In this document: in pieces, positions 17,363 to 26,575 of the stretch | Numbering within the stretch: the stretch's first letter is position 1 | Layout of the letters: the number at the start of each line of letters is the position of its first letter | Assembly: GCA_020853395.1 (NCBI GenBank) | Contig: JADYYY010000007.1 | Span: forward strand, 186,001 to 250,000 | From: Acidobacteriota bacterium | GTDB lineage: Bacteria; Acidobacteriota; Vicinamibacteria; Vicinamibacterales; SCN-69-37 | DNA length: 64,000 nucleotides | Reading direction: 5' to 3' | Program-made: the position numbers and the translations under genes | The notes under the pieces: model-generated | The model's input: the letters and a program-made list of their open reading frames with translations, nothing else | Database searches by the model: none | Told to the model about the DNA's origin: nothing

Positions 17363-18400
17363 ATGAGACGAACCATCCTGATTGGCATCACGCTTCTCAC
17401 GGTCACGGCGGCTTCGCCCGGTTGGCCCGTCGCCAGCGCGGCGGGCCAGGCTCGGCCGCGCAGCCAGGACACGAGCCCGCCCGCGGCCCAGCCGCCGCCA
17501 CGCTCGGCTGCGCCGCGATCCTCGGAACCGAAGGCGCCTGAACCGAAAGCCGAACCCGACCGCGCGCAACCTCGCTCAACGCCGCAGTCAACGGCGCAGC
17601 CTCGGAACGCCGAACCGCGGCCGGCTCCCGATCAGCGCGCGAAGCCACGGCCCACCGAGCCGCGTCACCGTCCGTCGCCGCCGCCGCGCGTCCCGCCGCC
17701 GACGTACTACGCGCCGCCACATCGCTACTACTTCCCACCGGTGAGCGTCCACCGGGGCTTCTACTACCACCCGTATTTCGGGTTCTACTACGGCCCGTAC
17801 TACGGTCCGTTCTATCCGTACCCCGGCCCGTTCGCCGGCCAGGCGCGGTACGCGGTGAGCGCGTTGAGGACGCGCGTGAAGCCTGTCGACACGGAGGTGT
17901 ACGTGAACGGCTACTACGCCGGCCTCGTCGACGACTTCGACGGCGTCTTCCAGCGGCTCTATCTCCCTGCGGGCGAGCACGAGGTCACGTTCCGCCTCGA
18001 CGGCTACGAAACCTGGCGCGAGCGGCTCTACCTGCAGCCGGGCGACACGCGCGACGTCGTGCACGTCATGCGCCGGCTGAGAGCCGGCGAGGCCGCGGCA
18101 CCGCTCGCGGCACCGCGAGCGGTGCCGGAGAGCTGGACGACGCCCTCAGCCGAATCGGGCGATCGCCCCGCATCACCGTTTGGGATCCTGACGCTGCGCG
18201 TGACGCCGGCCGACGCGCACGTGGTCATCGACGGCGAGGTCTGGCTGGACCTCGACGGCCGGTCCGAGCTCGTCGTGCACGTTCCGGCCGGTGCGCATCA
18301 ACTCGAAGTCCGCCGCGAGGGCTACCAGGCGTTCAAGACGGGCATCGAGCTGTCCGAAGGCGCGGCCACGAAGCTCGACGTGACGCTGCAGGCCCGCTGA
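17363..18400 (+). CDS. Exported PEGA-domain protein with Pro/Tyr-rich linker
   Basis: This 345-residue protein has a signal peptide (RRTILIGITLLTVTAASPGWPVASA), then a disordered Pro/Ala/Arg/Glu-rich stretch (about 30-110) and a Tyr/Pro/Gly-rich stretch (YYHPYFGFYYGPYYGPFYPY). Two PEGA domains follow, at about 165-236 (VDTEVYVNGYYAGLVDDFDG, LPAGEHEVTFRLDGYETW) and 273-345 (VVIDGEVWLDLDG, VPAGAHQLEVRREGYQAF). PEGA domains are small beta folds of cell-surface and S-layer-type proteins and have no known catalytic role. The ribosome-binding site is weak (GGGAA). It faces the small membrane gene at 18428 across an 18-bp perfect hairpin. Confidence 0.85.
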   Translation: MRRTILIGITLLTVTAASPGWPVASAAGQARPRSQDTSPPAAQPPPRSAAPRSSEPKAPEPKAEPDRAQPRSTPQSTAQPRNAEPRPAPDQRAKPRPTEPRHRPSPPPRVPPPTYYAPPHRYYFPPVSVHRGFYYHPYFGFYYGPYYGPFYPYPGPFAGQARYAVSALRTRVKPVDTEVYVNGYYAGLVDDFDGVFQRLYLPAGEHEVTFRLDGYETWRERLYLQPGDTRDVVHVMRRLRAGEAAAPLAAPRAVPESWTTPSAESGDRPASPFGILTLRVTPADAHVVIDGEVWLDLDGRSELVVHVPAGAHQLEVRREGYQAFKTGIELSEGAATKLDVTLQAR

Positions 18401-18427
18401 CGCGATGAGTCGACGGCATCCGCGCCA

Positions 18428-18613
18428 TCATCGCTCGCGTGGTGGCGATCGCCGCCGAACAAGGGCGGCGATCGCCACCACGATCAGCACCCAGTAGCCT
18501 CCGTCCCAGATCCAACGCGGCTCCGGCAGCGCGCCGGGATCCGAACGCCGGACGAACAAGAGCGCCGAGGCCGCGGCCAGACAGCCGAGCACGATCCAGT
18601 GGCGTGACTTCAT
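18428..18613 (-). CDS. Small membrane protein (two predicted segments)
   Basis: This predicted 61-residue protein (MKSRHWIVLGCLAAASALLF...WDGGYWVLIVVAIAALVRRR) has two hydrophobic segments at about 6-20 and 41-54 and a basic C-terminus. It starts ten bases downstream of the histidine phosphatase stop and is probably cotranscribed with it. It has no recognised family. Its 3' end contains the 18-bp inverted repeat described at 18439-18481. Confidence 0.5.
   Translation of the reverse strand: MKSRHWIVLGCLAAASALLFVRRSDPGALPEPRWIWDGGYWVLIVVAIAALVRRRSPPRER
18439..18481. terminator. 18-bp perfect inverted repeat between convergent genes
   Basis: Bases 18439-18456 (GTGGTGGCGATCGCCGCC) pair perfectly with 18464-18481 around a 7-base loop (GAACAAG). 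No U-tract follows on either strand. The hairpin lies just past the PEGA gene stop (18400) and inside the last codons of the 18428-18613 gene, so it could act as a bidirectional terminator. GCGATCGC is also a common octamer in some bacteria, so part of this may be a repeat motif. Confidence 0.5.
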
Positions 18614-18623
18614 CGCTGGCGCC

Positions 18624-19262
18624 TCATTTGGGGCCCGCGCCAGCGGTGGATGGTGCAACCTGCGCGTGCGGCGCCGGCGCGCAGGCGCCGGCGCCCGGCG
18701 GGTCGGGTGTGCCGTAGTGCGTGCGGATGAGGCGGGACGCCGCGCCCGGCTGGCTGGCCAGTTCCATCACGAACATCGTCGCGTACTCGTTGTCGCAAAG
18801 ATCGGGCAGCCTGGGGCCTCCCAGCGCGTGCACGATCGCCGGCACCGTGTTGCTGTGTCCCACGACGAGCACGAGCCCGCCAGGCTGGCGGCGGACGGCG
18901 GCCGCCACATTCGCGACCTGAACGTCGAGACCCTCGGCGACGCCGACGATCTCCGGCGCCAGATGCCGCGCCTCCAGCAGCGGGCGCGCGGTATCGGTGG
19001 TCCGCCGGCGGGACGAGGTGATGACGGTCGTCACGTGCGCGTCGGCGAGCGCGGCCGCGAGCGCCCGCGCTCGCACCTCTCCGATGTCGCTGATCGGCGG
19101 ATCGTCGGCGGGCAGCGCCGCGCGCTCCGCGTGGCGCACCAGCACGACGATCGTGGCGGCGGGCGCCTGAGCGCCCGCGGCCGACACCCCCGCCGCGATC
19201 GCGAGCGCCACGGCCGCTTGCGACCCAAGCGCGCGGACGACCTGCCGAAACGAACGGACCAT
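18624..19262 (-). CDS. Exported histidine phosphatase (phosphoglycerate-mutase-like)
   Basis: This 212-residue protein has a signal peptide (VVRALGSQAAVALAIAAGVSAAGA) and a compact histidine phosphatase domain. VVLVRHAER carries the phosphorylated His, followed by ITSSRRRTTDTARPLL and the second catalytic His in LVLVVGHSNTVPAIV. These are phosphomonoesterases of varied substrate; export suggests a periplasmic phosphatase. It is shorter than phytase-type relatives and ends in a Pro/Ala-rich tail. It is divergent from the phosphodiesterase gene at 19341; the 78-base gap holds a pyrimidine-rich stretch (19265-19290) and both promoters. Confidence 0.85.
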   Translation of the reverse strand: MVRSFRQVVRALGSQAAVALAIAAGVSAAGAQAPAATIVVLVRHAERAALPADDPPISDIGEVRARALAAALADAHVTTVITSSRRRTTDTARPLLEARHLAPEIVGVAEGLDVQVANVAAAVRRQPGGLVLVVGHSNTVPAIVHALGGPRLPDLCDNEYATMFVMELASQPGAASRLIRTHYGTPDPPGAGACAPAPHAQVAPSTAGAGPK

Positions 19263-19340
19263 CAGTCCTCCTCTTCCGTCTTCCCTCTTCCGTGGTTGAC
19301 TTCGCGGAAGTCGAGCCGTAGAACAGTCGAGCGCTTCAGC

Positions 19341-20996
19341 ATGGCACGTTCACCAGCCTCGGCCGCCGAGCCTCGTTCGTCGCGCACGGATGGACGCGCA
19401 GCACGCCGCTCGCCGATCCGGCGCGGCGTCGCGTTGCTCGTGCTGGCGGCGCTTGCCGGCTGGACCGCCCTGGGCGCCCAGTCGGACCGCGAGACGGCTC
19501 GCCGGCGCTTCGCGATCTTCGTCGTCGACGGGCTGCGGCCGGACGCCATCACGCCGGGCATCACGCCCACGCTCGCGAGGTTGCGCGACGAGGGCGTCGA
19601 GTACGCCAACAGCCACTCCGTGTTCCCCACCGTCACGCGGCTGAACGCGGCGACGCTGTCGACCGGCACGTACCCGTCTCGTCACGGGATCGTCGGCAAC
19701 AGCATGTTCGTCGCGAGCGTCGACGTGCGCACGCCGTTCGACACCGGCGACTATCGCCGACTGCTGGCGCTCGATGCAACCGCCGGGCGCGTCGTCACGA
19801 CCGAGACGCTCGGCGAACTTTTGCGGCGCCACGGCCGCACGCTCGTGACCGTCAGTTCCGGATCGACCGGCAACGGCTTCCTGCTCAATCCGGAGGCGCG
19901 GCACGGAGCCGGCGTGGTGATTCACGGGTTGTTCGAGCGCGGCACGACGGCCGCCTATCCGCCGGCCGTGAGCGACGCCGTCCTCACACGCTTCGGCGCG
20001 CCACCGCCCGATCCGGACGACCTCGGGCAGATGCGGTGGACCGACACGGTGCTGCGCGAGCTCGTGCTGCCGGATCTCCGTCCGGACGTCGTCATCGACT
20101 GGCTGGGGCCGCTCGACTCCGCGCAGCACGCCGACGGCGTCGGCTCGCCGGCGGCGATCTCGGCGCTCAGGGAGATCGACGCGAGCATCGGCCACACGCT
20201 GGCGGTGCTCGCGTCGCGCGGCGAGCTGGCCGTGACCAACGTGATCGTCACCTCGGACCACGGGTTCGCGCGTCATGCCGACGGCGTCGACGCCGTCGGC
20301 GCGCTCGTCGCTGCGGGCCTGAAAGCCGACCGCACGTCCACCGACGTCATCGTCGCCAGCCAGAGCGAGTCGCTGCTCGTTCACGTGGCCGGGCACGACC
20401 GCGCGCGGATCGCCGCGATCGTCGGCTGGCTGCAGCGCGCGCCGTGGGCCGACGTGATCTTCACGGCGGGCGGGCGCAATGGCGAGGGCGGCGTGCCGGG
20501 CACGTTTTCGTTCGACGTGCTGCAGATCGCGCACCCCACGCGCGCCCCGGACGTCATCGTCTCGCTGCCGTGGTCGGACGCGCCGAACGCCTTCGGCGTG
20601 CCGGGCAGCCACACGATCGCCAGCGCGGCGACCGGCCCGGTCGCCGGCGGCGCCAGCGGACACGGCGGCCTCTCGCCGTGGGTCGTCCGCAACACGTTCA
20701 TCGCGGCAGGGCCGGACTTCAAACGGCGTGCGCGTATCGACGCGCCGGTCTCGCTCGCCGACGTCGCCCCGACCATCCTGCAGGTCTTCGGCCTCTCGAC
20801 CGCCGTGCCGGGCCCGGCCGCCGGACGCGGACGCGTGCTGCGTGAGCTGCTGCACGATGGACCGATGCCGCGCGCGACCCGCCGGACGATCCGCACGGCG
20901 TCGGGCGCCTATCGAGCGGAACTGGATCTGTCGGCGATCGACGGCCACGAGTACGTCGATGCCGGACGGCGGCTACGGCCGGTTGACCGGCCGTGA
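19341..20996 (+). CDS. Alkaline-phosphatase-superfamily phosphodiesterase (nucleotide pyrophosphatase type)
   Basis: This 551-residue exported metallohydrolase has a signal anchor (RRGVALLVLAALAGWTALGAQ). The first metal site is IFVVDGLRPDAITPG and the nucleophilic Thr is in SVFPTVTRLNAATLSTG. YPSRHGIVGN and SDHGFARHAD supply further metal ligands, followed by a late GGASGHGGLSPW and a C-terminal ADVAPTILQVFG. This layout is that of the NPP and type I phosphodiesterase branch, not PhoA. It may hydrolyse nucleotide or phospholipid phosphodiesters. A small hairpin (20975-20994) spans the stop, before the convergent P-type ATPase gene. Confidence 0.88.
   Translation: MARSPASAAEPRSSRTDGRAARRSPIRRGVALLVLAALAGWTALGAQSDRETARRRFAIFVVDGLRPDAITPGITPTLARLRDEGVEYANSHSVFPTVTRLNAATLSTGTYPSRHGIVGNSMFVASVDVRTPFDTGDYRRLLALDATAGRVVTTETLGELLRRHGRTLVTVSSGSTGNGFLLNPEARHGAGVVIHGLFERGTTAAYPPAVSDAVLTRFGAPPPDPDDLGQMRWTDTVLRELVLPDLRPDVVIDWLGPLDSAQHADGVGSPAAISALREIDASIGHTLAVLASRGELAVTNVIVTSDHGFARHADGVDAVGALVAAGLKADRTSTDVIVASQSESLLVHVAGHDRARIAAIVGWLQRAPWADVIFTAGGRNGEGGVPGTFSFDVLQIAHPTRAPDVIVSLPWSDAPNAFGVPGSHTIASAATGPVAGGASGHGGLSPWVVRNTFIAAGPDFKRRARIDAPVSLADVAPTILQVFGLSTAVPGPAAGRGRVLRELLHDGPMPRATRRTIRTASGAYRAELDLSAIDGHEYVDAGRRLRPVDRP
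20975..20994. terminator. GC-rich hairpin at the junction of convergent genes
   Basis: ACGGCCGGT (20975-20983) and ACCGGCCGT (20986-20994) are perfect complements. With a realistic loop the stem is about seven base pairs. It overlaps the stop codon of the phosphodiesterase gene and lies 26 bases from the 3' end of the convergent ATPase gene. No U-tract is present, so any terminator function is uncertain. Confidence 0.3.
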
Positions 20997-21020
20997 GCCC
21001 ACCGCCCGGTGCGCACCCGC

Positions 21021-23450
21021 TCAGAGGCTGACGCGCCGCAGGCGCAGAGCGTTCGTGATCACGCACACGGAGCTGAACGTCATCGCCACGCTCGCGATCA
21101 TCGGGCTGAGGAGCAGGCCGACGACCGGATAGAGCACACCGGCCGCCACCGGCACGCCGATCACGTTGTAGACGAACGCGAAGAAGAGGTTCTGGCGGAT
21201 GTTGCGCAGCGTCGCGCGGCTGAGGCGCCGCGCGCGAACGATCCCGCGGATGTCGCCGCGGACGAGCGTGACGGCGGCGCTCTCCATGGCGACGTCGGTG
21301 CCGGTGCCCATCGCGATGCCGACGTCGGCCTGCGCGAGCGCCGGCGCGTCATTGATGCCGTCGCCGGCCATCGCGACCTTCGCGCCCTGCTCCTGAAGCC
21401 GCCTCACGACGGCGGCTTTGCGCTCCGGCAGCACGTCGGCCTCGATCTCGTCGATGCCGAGCTGCCGCGCCACCGCCTCCGCCGTGGTCCTGTTGTCGCC
21501 CGTCAGCATCATGACGCGCACGCCCTCGCGGTGAAGCGCGTCGACGGCCTCGCGGGCCGTGGACTTGATCGGATCCGCCACGCCGACGAATCCGGCCGGC
21601 GTGCCGTCGATGGCGACGAACATCACCGTCTCGCCCTCGCGCCGGCGCGCTTCGCCCATCGGGACGAGCGCGGCCATCGACACGGATCGCTCCTCGAAGA
21701 GCGCGAGGTTGCCCGCCAGCACCTGCCGGCCGTCCACGATGCCGGCGACACCCCGTCCCGTGATCGACTCGAACTCGCGGACGTCGGCGAGCGCCAGGCC
21801 TCGCTCGCGCGCGGCGCGGACGATCGCGCCGGCCAGCGGATGCTCGCTCGCATGCTCGAGGCTCGCCACACGCTGCAGCAACTCGTCGTCGCGGCCCGTG
21901 ACCGCGACGATCGTCGCGAGCGACGGCCGGCCCTCCGTGAGCGTGCCGGTCTTGTCGACGACGACGACCGTCACCTGCTCCATGACCTCGAGCGCTTCGG
22001 CGCGACGGACCAGCACGCCCGCTTCGGCGCCCCGCCCGGTGCCGACCATGATGGACATCGGCGTGGCGAGCCCCAGCGCGCACGGGCACGCGATGATGAG
22101 CACGGCAACGGCGTTGACGAGCGCGTGCGACAACTGCGGAGCGGGCCCCACGACGAGCCACACGACGAACGTCGCCGCCGACGCCGCGATGACCGCCGGC
22201 ACGAACCACGCGGAGACCGTGTCGGCCAGGCGCTGGATCGGGGCGCGCGATCGCTGCGCTTCGGTGACCAGGCGCACGATCCGCGCGAGCAGCGTGTCGC
22301 GCCCCACGCGTTCGGCCATCATCACGACGCTGCCGGTGCCGTTGACGGTGCCGCCCGTGACCTTCGCGCCGGCGGGCTTCTCCACCGGCACCGGCTCGCC
22401 GGTCAACATCGATTCGTCGACCGTCGTCACGCCGTCGACGACGACGCCGTCCACCGGCACGCGCTCACCAGGCCGGACGCGCAACCGGTCGCCGACGCGC
22501 ACGTCGGCCAGCGGGATCGGCGCCTCGTGTCCCGCAGCGTCGAGACGGTGCGCCACGGGCGGCGCGAGGCTGAGCAGGCCGCGGATTGCCGCGCTCGTGC
22601 GCGAGCGCGCGCGCAGCTCCAGGACCTGGCCGAGCAGCACGAGCACGACGATGACCGCCGCAGGCTCGAAGTACGTCGGCACCTCGCCCATGACGCGCAC
22701 CGACGCCGGGAACGCGCCCGGCGCGACGGTCGCGACCACGCTGTCGCCGAACGCCGCGCCGACGCCGAGCGCGATCAACGTGAACATGTTGAGGCTGCGG
22801 TTCCGTACGGACGTCCAGGCGCGCTCGAAGAACGGCCGGCCGCCCCAGATCACGACCGGCGCGGCACACACGAGCTGGATCCAGTTGCGCGAGCCGTGCG
22901 GCAGCGCATGGACCACGGGTTGCCCCGGCAGCAGGTCGGCGATCATGAAGGCGAGGAGCGGCGCCGTGAACGCCAGCGACGTCCAGAACCGGCGCGTCAT
23001 GTCGTCGAGCTCCGGATTGCGCTCGTCCACCGAGACGGTACGCGGCTCGAGCGCCATGCCGCAGACCGGGCAGGCACCAGGCGCGTCGCGGACGATGTCC
23101 GGGTGCATCGGGCACGTCCACTCCGTCCTCGTGAGCGGCGCCGCCTCGACCGGCTCGAGCGCCATGCCGCACTTCGGACAGGGGCCAGGCCCGAGCTGGC
23201 AGATCTCCGGATCCATCGGGCAGGTGTACTCGCGGGCCGCGTCCTCGGCGCTCACCGGCGCGGGCGGGCCGGGGTCGAGAAACGCGCGGGGGTCCTCGCC
23301 GAACCGCTCGAGGCAGCTCTCGGCGCAGAAGTAGTAGGTGCGGCCCTCGAACTCGAGATGGCCGACGGCGTCGGCCGGCGAGATCGTCATCCCGCACACG
23401 GGATCGACGACCTCGTCGGGCGGCGCGCTGGTCGACGAAGGGGTCGCCAT
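21021..23450 (-). CDS. Copper-type P1B ATPase with N-terminal YHS and two metal-ribbon domains
   Basis: This 809-residue heavy-metal exporter has an unusual N-terminus. A YHS domain (residues 16-53: [10 protein letters not shown]...[12 protein letters not shown]) is followed by two short metal-binding ribbons of the form TCPM-P-x-CPxCGMALEP at about 77-100 and 113-136. It lacks the usual HMA CXXC domains. The core has the CPC ion site (455-457, IIACPCALG), TGE (350-352), phosphorylated Asp499 in [11 protein letters not shown], the SEHPLA motif and [13 protein letters not shown] with these elements points to Cu(I) or Ag(I) efflux. ATG 23450 follows a GTG; either could serve. A YHS-only gene lies 25 bases upstream on the same strand. 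Confidence 0.93.
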   Translation of the reverse strand: MATPSSTSAPPDEVVDPVCGMTISPADAVGHLEFEGRTYYFCAESCLERFGEDPRAFLDPGPPAPVSAEDAAREYTCPMDPEICQLGPGPCPKCGMALEPVEAAPLTRTEWTCPMHPDIVRDAPGACPVCGMALEPRTVSVDERNPELDDMTRRFWTSLAFTAPLLAFMIADLLPGQPVVHALPHGSRNWIQLVCAAPVVIWGGRPFFERAWTSVRNRSLNMFTLIALGVGAAFGDSVVATVAPGAFPASVRVMGEVPTYFEPAAVIVVLVLLGQVLELRARSRTSAAIRGLLSLAPPVAHRLDAAGHEAPIPLADVRVGDRLRVRPGERVPVDGVVVDGVTTVDESMLTGEPVPVEKPAGAKVTGGTVNGTGSVVMMAERVGRDTLLARIVRLVTEAQRSRAPIQRLADTVSAWFVPAVIAASAATFVVWLVVGPAPQLSHALVNAVAVLIIACPCALGLATPMSIMVGTGRGAEAGVLVRRAEALEVMEQVTVVVVDKTGTLTEGRPSLATIVAVTGRDDELLQRVASLEHASEHPLAGAIVRAARERGLALADVREFESITGRGVAGIVDGRQVLAGNLALFEERSVSMAALVPMGEARRREGETVMFVAIDGTPAGFVGVADPIKSTAREAVDALHREGVRVMMLTGDNRTTAEAVARQLGIDEIEADVLPERKAAVVRRLQEQGAKVAMAGDGINDAPALAQADVGIAMGTGTDVAMESAAVTLVRGDIRGIVRARRLSRATLRNIRQNLFFAFVYNVIGVPVAAGVLYPVVGLLLSPMIASVAMTFSSVCVITNALRLRRVSL

Positions 23451-23475
23451 CACGACGCGGACCGCCGGCCCCGCG

Positions 23476-23619
23476 TCACTTCACGTACTGCTGCGGGTTC
23501 GCGTCGAACTTCGTCTTGCACACCTTCGCGCAGAAGTAATAGGTCTTGCCGTTGTACACGCTGCTGCCGGCCGCCTTGGCCGGATCGACCATCATGCCGC
23601 ACACCGGGTCTTTCTCCAT
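23476..23619 (-). CDS. Stand-alone YHS-domain metal-binding protein
   Basis: This 47-residue protein is a single YHS domain: [17 protein letters not shown], then [17 protein letters not shown]. It has three cysteines in the same positions as the YHS domain at the N-terminus of the adjacent ATPase. ATG 23619 has a strong AAGGAGG seven bases upstream, which decides this short start. It is probably cotranscribed with the ATPase and may act as a copper chaperone for it. That role is inferred from context. The 9-bp repeat cluster begins about 30 bases upstream. Confidence 0.85.
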   Translation of the reverse strand: MEKDPVCGMMVDPAKAAGSSVYNGKTYYFCAKVCKTKFDANPQQYVK

Positions 23620-23647
23620 CGAATACCTCCTTCGCTGCTTCGTCCAT

Positions 23648-23725
23648 CGTACGACAGGTCTGCGGCGGGTACGACAGGCACGGGCGGGTACGACGGGTAC
23701 GACAGGTACGAATGGTACGACAGGC
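23648..23725. repeat. Dispersed 9-bp repeat cluster, copy 2 (degenerate)
   Basis: About seven degenerate copies of GACGGGTAC, the reverse complement of the GTACCYGTC unit, occupy this stretch (for example GTACGACGGGTACGACAGG near 23690). It lies upstream of the YHS gene (minus strand) and before a long pyrimidine tract. It matches the clusters at 2642-2767 and 31917-32790 in unit but lacks the 17-mer CTTGGACCTGTCGTACC. Confidence 0.8.
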
Positions 23726-23750
23726 GACATGAACGGACTCACGCTGGCCC

Positions 23751-23882
23751 ACGTTCTTCTCTCTCCTTCTCTCCTTCTCCCCTTCTCCCCTTCTCTCCTT
23801 CTCCTTTCTCCCTTTCTCCTTTCCCCCTCCCTTTCCCCTTTCCCCTCTACCTTTGCCCTTTGCCCTCTGCCCTTTGCCCTTG
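23751..23882. repeat. 130-bp polypyrimidine tract
   Basis: The plus strand is almost pure C/T for about 130 bases, built from imperfect units such as CCTTCTCC, CCCTTTCC and later TTTGCCC. Only isolated purines interrupt it, mostly the G of TTTGCCC near the end. It is the only extended homopyrimidine stretch in the window; a shorter one (about 26 bases) lies at 19265-19290. It separates the repeat cluster from the small gene starting at 23913. Confidence 0.9.
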
Positions 23883-23912
23883 TATGGTTCTCCTCTCCAC
23901 AAAGGGGGGCTC

Positions 23913-24212
23913 ATGTTTCTCGTGCGAGACATCATGTACTGCAAGCCTGGCAAGGCCCGTCAGATGGTCGACAAGTTCCTGGCGCTCTCGAAGCTCAGTG
24001 AGCAGATGGGCTTCGGGAAGATGCGGGTGATGACCGATGTGAGCGCGGAACGTTACTGGACGGTCGTCTCGGAAATGGAGGTCCGCAGTCTCGAGGAGTA
24101 CACGAAGACGTCGCGCGAATCGGCGCAGATGAAGGAGTTCCAGGACGCGATGAAGGGGTATCACGATCTCATCGATCACGGACGCCGCGAGATCTACATG
24201 GTCGAGTCGTAG
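23913..24212 (+). CDS. Small conserved protein, ferredoxin-like (dimeric alpha/beta barrel) candidate
   Basis: This 99-residue protein begins [20 protein letters not shown] and includes [21 protein letters not shown]. An initial strand, helix, two strands, helix pattern is visible, as in dimeric alpha/beta-barrel proteins such as NIPSNAP or DUF-type monooxygenase relatives. No catalytic residue can be named. ATG 23913 is preceded by AAGGGGGG. A 12-bp hairpin follows the stop. It sits alone between the repeat/pyrimidine region and the nitrate module. Confidence 0.75.
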   Translation: MFLVRDIMYCKPGKARQMVDKFLALSKLSEQMGFGKMRVMTDVSAERYWTVVSEMEVRSLEEYTKTSRESAQMKEFQDAMKGYHDLIDHGRREIYMVES

Positions 24213-24222
24213 GCGCGTCGAT

Positions 24223-24254
24223 ACCCCGCGGCGCACCGATGCGCGCCGCGGGGT
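24223..24254 (+). terminator. 12-bp GC-rich hairpin terminator
   Basis: ACCCCGCGGCGC (24223-24234) pairs perfectly with GCGCCGCGGGGT (24243-24254) around an 8-base loop. It starts 11 bases after the stop of the 23913-24212 gene and is followed by GTCTTGAC, so the U-tract is poor. An ATG in its loop (24239) is in frame with the carrier gene downstream but is an unlikely start for that reason. Confidence 0.65.
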
Positions 24255-24316
24255 GTCTTGACAGCCTGTGGGCCGCAGATCAGACTGAAGGCTCCCCAGC
24301 GCAATCGTTCCGGCGC

Positions 24317-26566
24317 GTGTGTGACCCGCGCCGCCGCGAGGTCGTCATCGACGCACGACACGAACAGCAGGCGCTGTGGTTGGCGACAGCGTCGTTCGCG
24401 CTGTCATTCGCCGCGTGGGGGCTCATCAGCGGCCTGGCCCCCGAGTTCCAGGCGCTGTACGGCCTGAACGCCACAGAGACGGGGTTGCTCGTCGCCGTGC
24501 CGGTGCTGCTCGGATCCACGGCCAGGCTGCCGGTCGGCATCCTCGCGGATCGCGTCGGTGGCCGCGTCGTCTTCGTCGTCCTGCTCGTCGTCTCCGCTGC
24601 CAGCGCGTGGCTCGTGTCGATGACGACGAGCTACCACAGCCTGATCGCGGCGCTCTTCGTTCTCGGCCTCGCCGGATCGACGTTCTCGGTCGGCGTGGTC
24701 TTCGTCTCGCGGTGGACGCCGCCCGACCGGCAGGGCCTCGCGCTGGGGCTCTACGGCCTCGGCACGGCCGGCCAGTCGATGGCCGTCGCGTTCGGTCCGC
24801 TCGCCGCCGCCCGCATCGGATGGGCAGGCACGTTCCGCCTGACGGCGGCCGTGCTGATCGTCTGGGCGATCGCCTTCGCTGTCCTTGCGCGAAACGCGCC
24901 GGCTCGCCCCGCGCCCGCCCCGCCGCCGTCGCTCATCGCCCTCCTGCGCGGCGCGCCGTCGGCGTGGGTGCTCGGCGGTGCTTACTTCCTTACGTTCGGC
25001 GGCTTCGTCGCGCTCGCGCTGTACCTGCCGACGTTGCTCGCCACGCTCGGCGTCTCGGCCGAGGATGCCGGCCTCCGGACGGCCGGTTTCGTCGCGCTCG
25101 CGACGGCGGTGCGGCCACTCGGCGGCTGGCTGGCCGATCGGATCGGCGGCGCCGAAGTGCTGTCGTGGGCGCTCGGCGGCATCGCCGTCTTCGGATTGCT
25201 GCTGGCCTGGCCGTCGATGGTGCCGCTCACGGTGGGCGCGCTCGTTTGCGCCGCGTTCATGGGGCTCGGCAACGGCGCGGTGTTCCGGCTCGTGCCGGAG
25301 CACTTTCCCGCGGCGACCGGCGTCGTCACCGGCCTCGTCGGCGCGCTCGGCGGGCTCGGCGGCTTCTTCCCGCCGCTGCTGCTCGGCGGGTTCCGCGATG
25401 CGCTCGGCACGTACTGGCCGGGGTTCGTGCTGCTGTCGGCGACCGCGCTCGCGCTGCGCGCGGCCACGCGGCGCATGTTCCGGCCCACCGACGTGATCCG
25501 GCACCAGGCGCTGCCGATCGACCTGCGGCAGCGCGTCGAGCGTGTGCGCGCGGCGGCCTGGGGTGCGCTGCTCGCCCTCGCGCTCGCCGCCGCCGTCGTG
25601 ATCGGCTCGCGCAACCTGCAGCACTTCGATGCGGCGCTCGTCGGCTACACGTTCGCCACACTCTTCGCAACGTTCGGGATCACGTACCGGTACGCGATGT
25701 GGCTGGACCGGCCGCCGACGCGCATGTACTGGCGGCGGGGCTGGGAAGCCTTCCTGGGGCGCCGGCGCGGCTGGCCGCAGGCGTGGAAGCTCGCCGGGCG
25801 GGCCGTCGCCGACGTGGCCGGCAATCGGTTCATCTTCCGCCGCGGCGCCCTGCGCGGCGCCGCGCACTGGCTGATCATGTGGGGCTGCGTGCTGGCCGCG
25901 GCGATCACGTTCCCGCTCGTCTGGGGCTGGATCCACTTCGAGACCGTCCCGGGCGATCTCGAGCGCTACCGCGCGTTCCTGTTCGGCGTGCCGGTGCAGG
26001 AATTCCCCGTCGAGTCGCCGATCGCGTTCCTGCTGTTCCACGGCCTCGTGTGGTCGTCGCTGCTCGTCATCGCCGGGGTCGTCATCGCGTTCCGCCGGCG
26101 CATGATCGATCACGGCGCCGTCGCGACGCAGCAGTTCGGCCAGGACATCCTGCCGCTGCTGCTGCTCTTCGCGATCAGCGTGACGGGGCTGATGCTGACC
26201 GCCAGCTACACGTGGATGCGGGGGTACGCGTACGACTTCCTCGCGATCCTGCACGCCAGCACCGTCATCCTGACGCTGCTCTGGCTGCCGTTCGGCAAGC
26301 TCTTCCACGTGTTCCAGCGCCCGGCGCAGCTCGGCGTCGGCGTCTACAAGGACGCGATCGCCAACGGCGAGGCGGCGCGGTGCCGGCGCTGCGGCGCCGC
26401 GTACGCGGCGGCGCCGCTCGTCGACGACCTCACCGTCGTGGAACGCGAGCTGGGTTTCCGCTACGAGATGCCGGACGGCAGCCACTACCAGCAGATCTGC
26501 CCGCGCTGCCGCCGCGCGCTGTTCGGCCTGGCGCAGGGCGCGCTCTGGGCCGGGATCAAGGACTGA
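24317..26566 (+). CDS. Nitrate/nitrite MFS carrier fused to cytochrome-b-like and zinc-ribbon domains
   Basis: This protein of about 749 residues has three parts. Residues 15-400 form a 12-segment NarK/NasA-type MFS carrier ([58 protein letters not shown]). Residues 410-700 add about six membrane segments with histidines placed like haem b ligands ([33 protein letters not shown]), resembling NarI/HdrE-type quinol-oxidising subunits. The tail has a two-CXXC ribbon ([17 protein letters not shown]). The start is uncertain: GTG 24317 was chosen because ATG 24239 lies in a terminator loop, and neither has a good ribosome-binding site. It heads the nitrate module and ends nine bases before the molybdoenzyme gene. 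Confidence 0.82.
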   Translation: MCDPRRREVVIDARHEQQALWLATASFALSFAAWGLISGLAPEFQALYGLNATETGLLVAVPVLLGSTARLPVGILADRVGGRVVFVVLLVVSAASAWLVSMTTSYHSLIAALFVLGLAGSTFSVGVVFVSRWTPPDRQGLALGLYGLGTAGQSMAVAFGPLAAARIGWAGTFRLTAAVLIVWAIAFAVLARNAPARPAPAPPPSLIALLRGAPSAWVLGGAYFLTFGGFVALALYLPTLLATLGVSAEDAGLRTAGFVALATAVRPLGGWLADRIGGAEVLSWALGGIAVFGLLLAWPSMVPLTVGALVCAAFMGLGNGAVFRLVPEHFPAATGVVTGLVGALGGLGGFFPPLLLGGFRDALGTYWPGFVLLSATALALRAATRRMFRPTDVIRHQALPIDLRQRVERVRAAAWGALLALALAAAVVIGSRNLQHFDAALVGYTFATLFATFGITYRYAMWLDRPPTRMYWRRGWEAFLGRRRGWPQAWKLAGRAVADVAGNRFIFRRGALRGAAHWLIMWGCVLAAAITFPLVWGWIHFETVPGDLERYRAFLFGVPVQEFPVESPIAFLLFHGLVWSSLLVIAGVVIAFRRRMIDHGAVATQQFGQDILPLLLLFAISVTGLMLTASYTWMRGYAYDFLAILHASTVILTLLWLPFGKLFHVFQRPAQLGVGVYKDAIANGEAARCRRCGAAYAAAPLVDDLTVVERELGFRYEMPDGSHYQQICPRCRRALFGLAQGALWAGIKD

Positions 26567-26575
26567 TCAGGAGAG

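Noticed and set aside
21009-23732. A 907-codon plus-strand frame opposite the P-type ATPase
   Set aside because: It is the complement of a gene with CPC, DKTGT and GDGIND motifs; its product is low-complexity Arg/His/Asp sequence.
24239-24316. ATG 24239 as the start of the carrier fusion
   Set aside because: It lies in the loop of a 12-bp terminator hairpin and has no ribosome-binding site, and the added residues are not carrier-like. The start remains uncertain.
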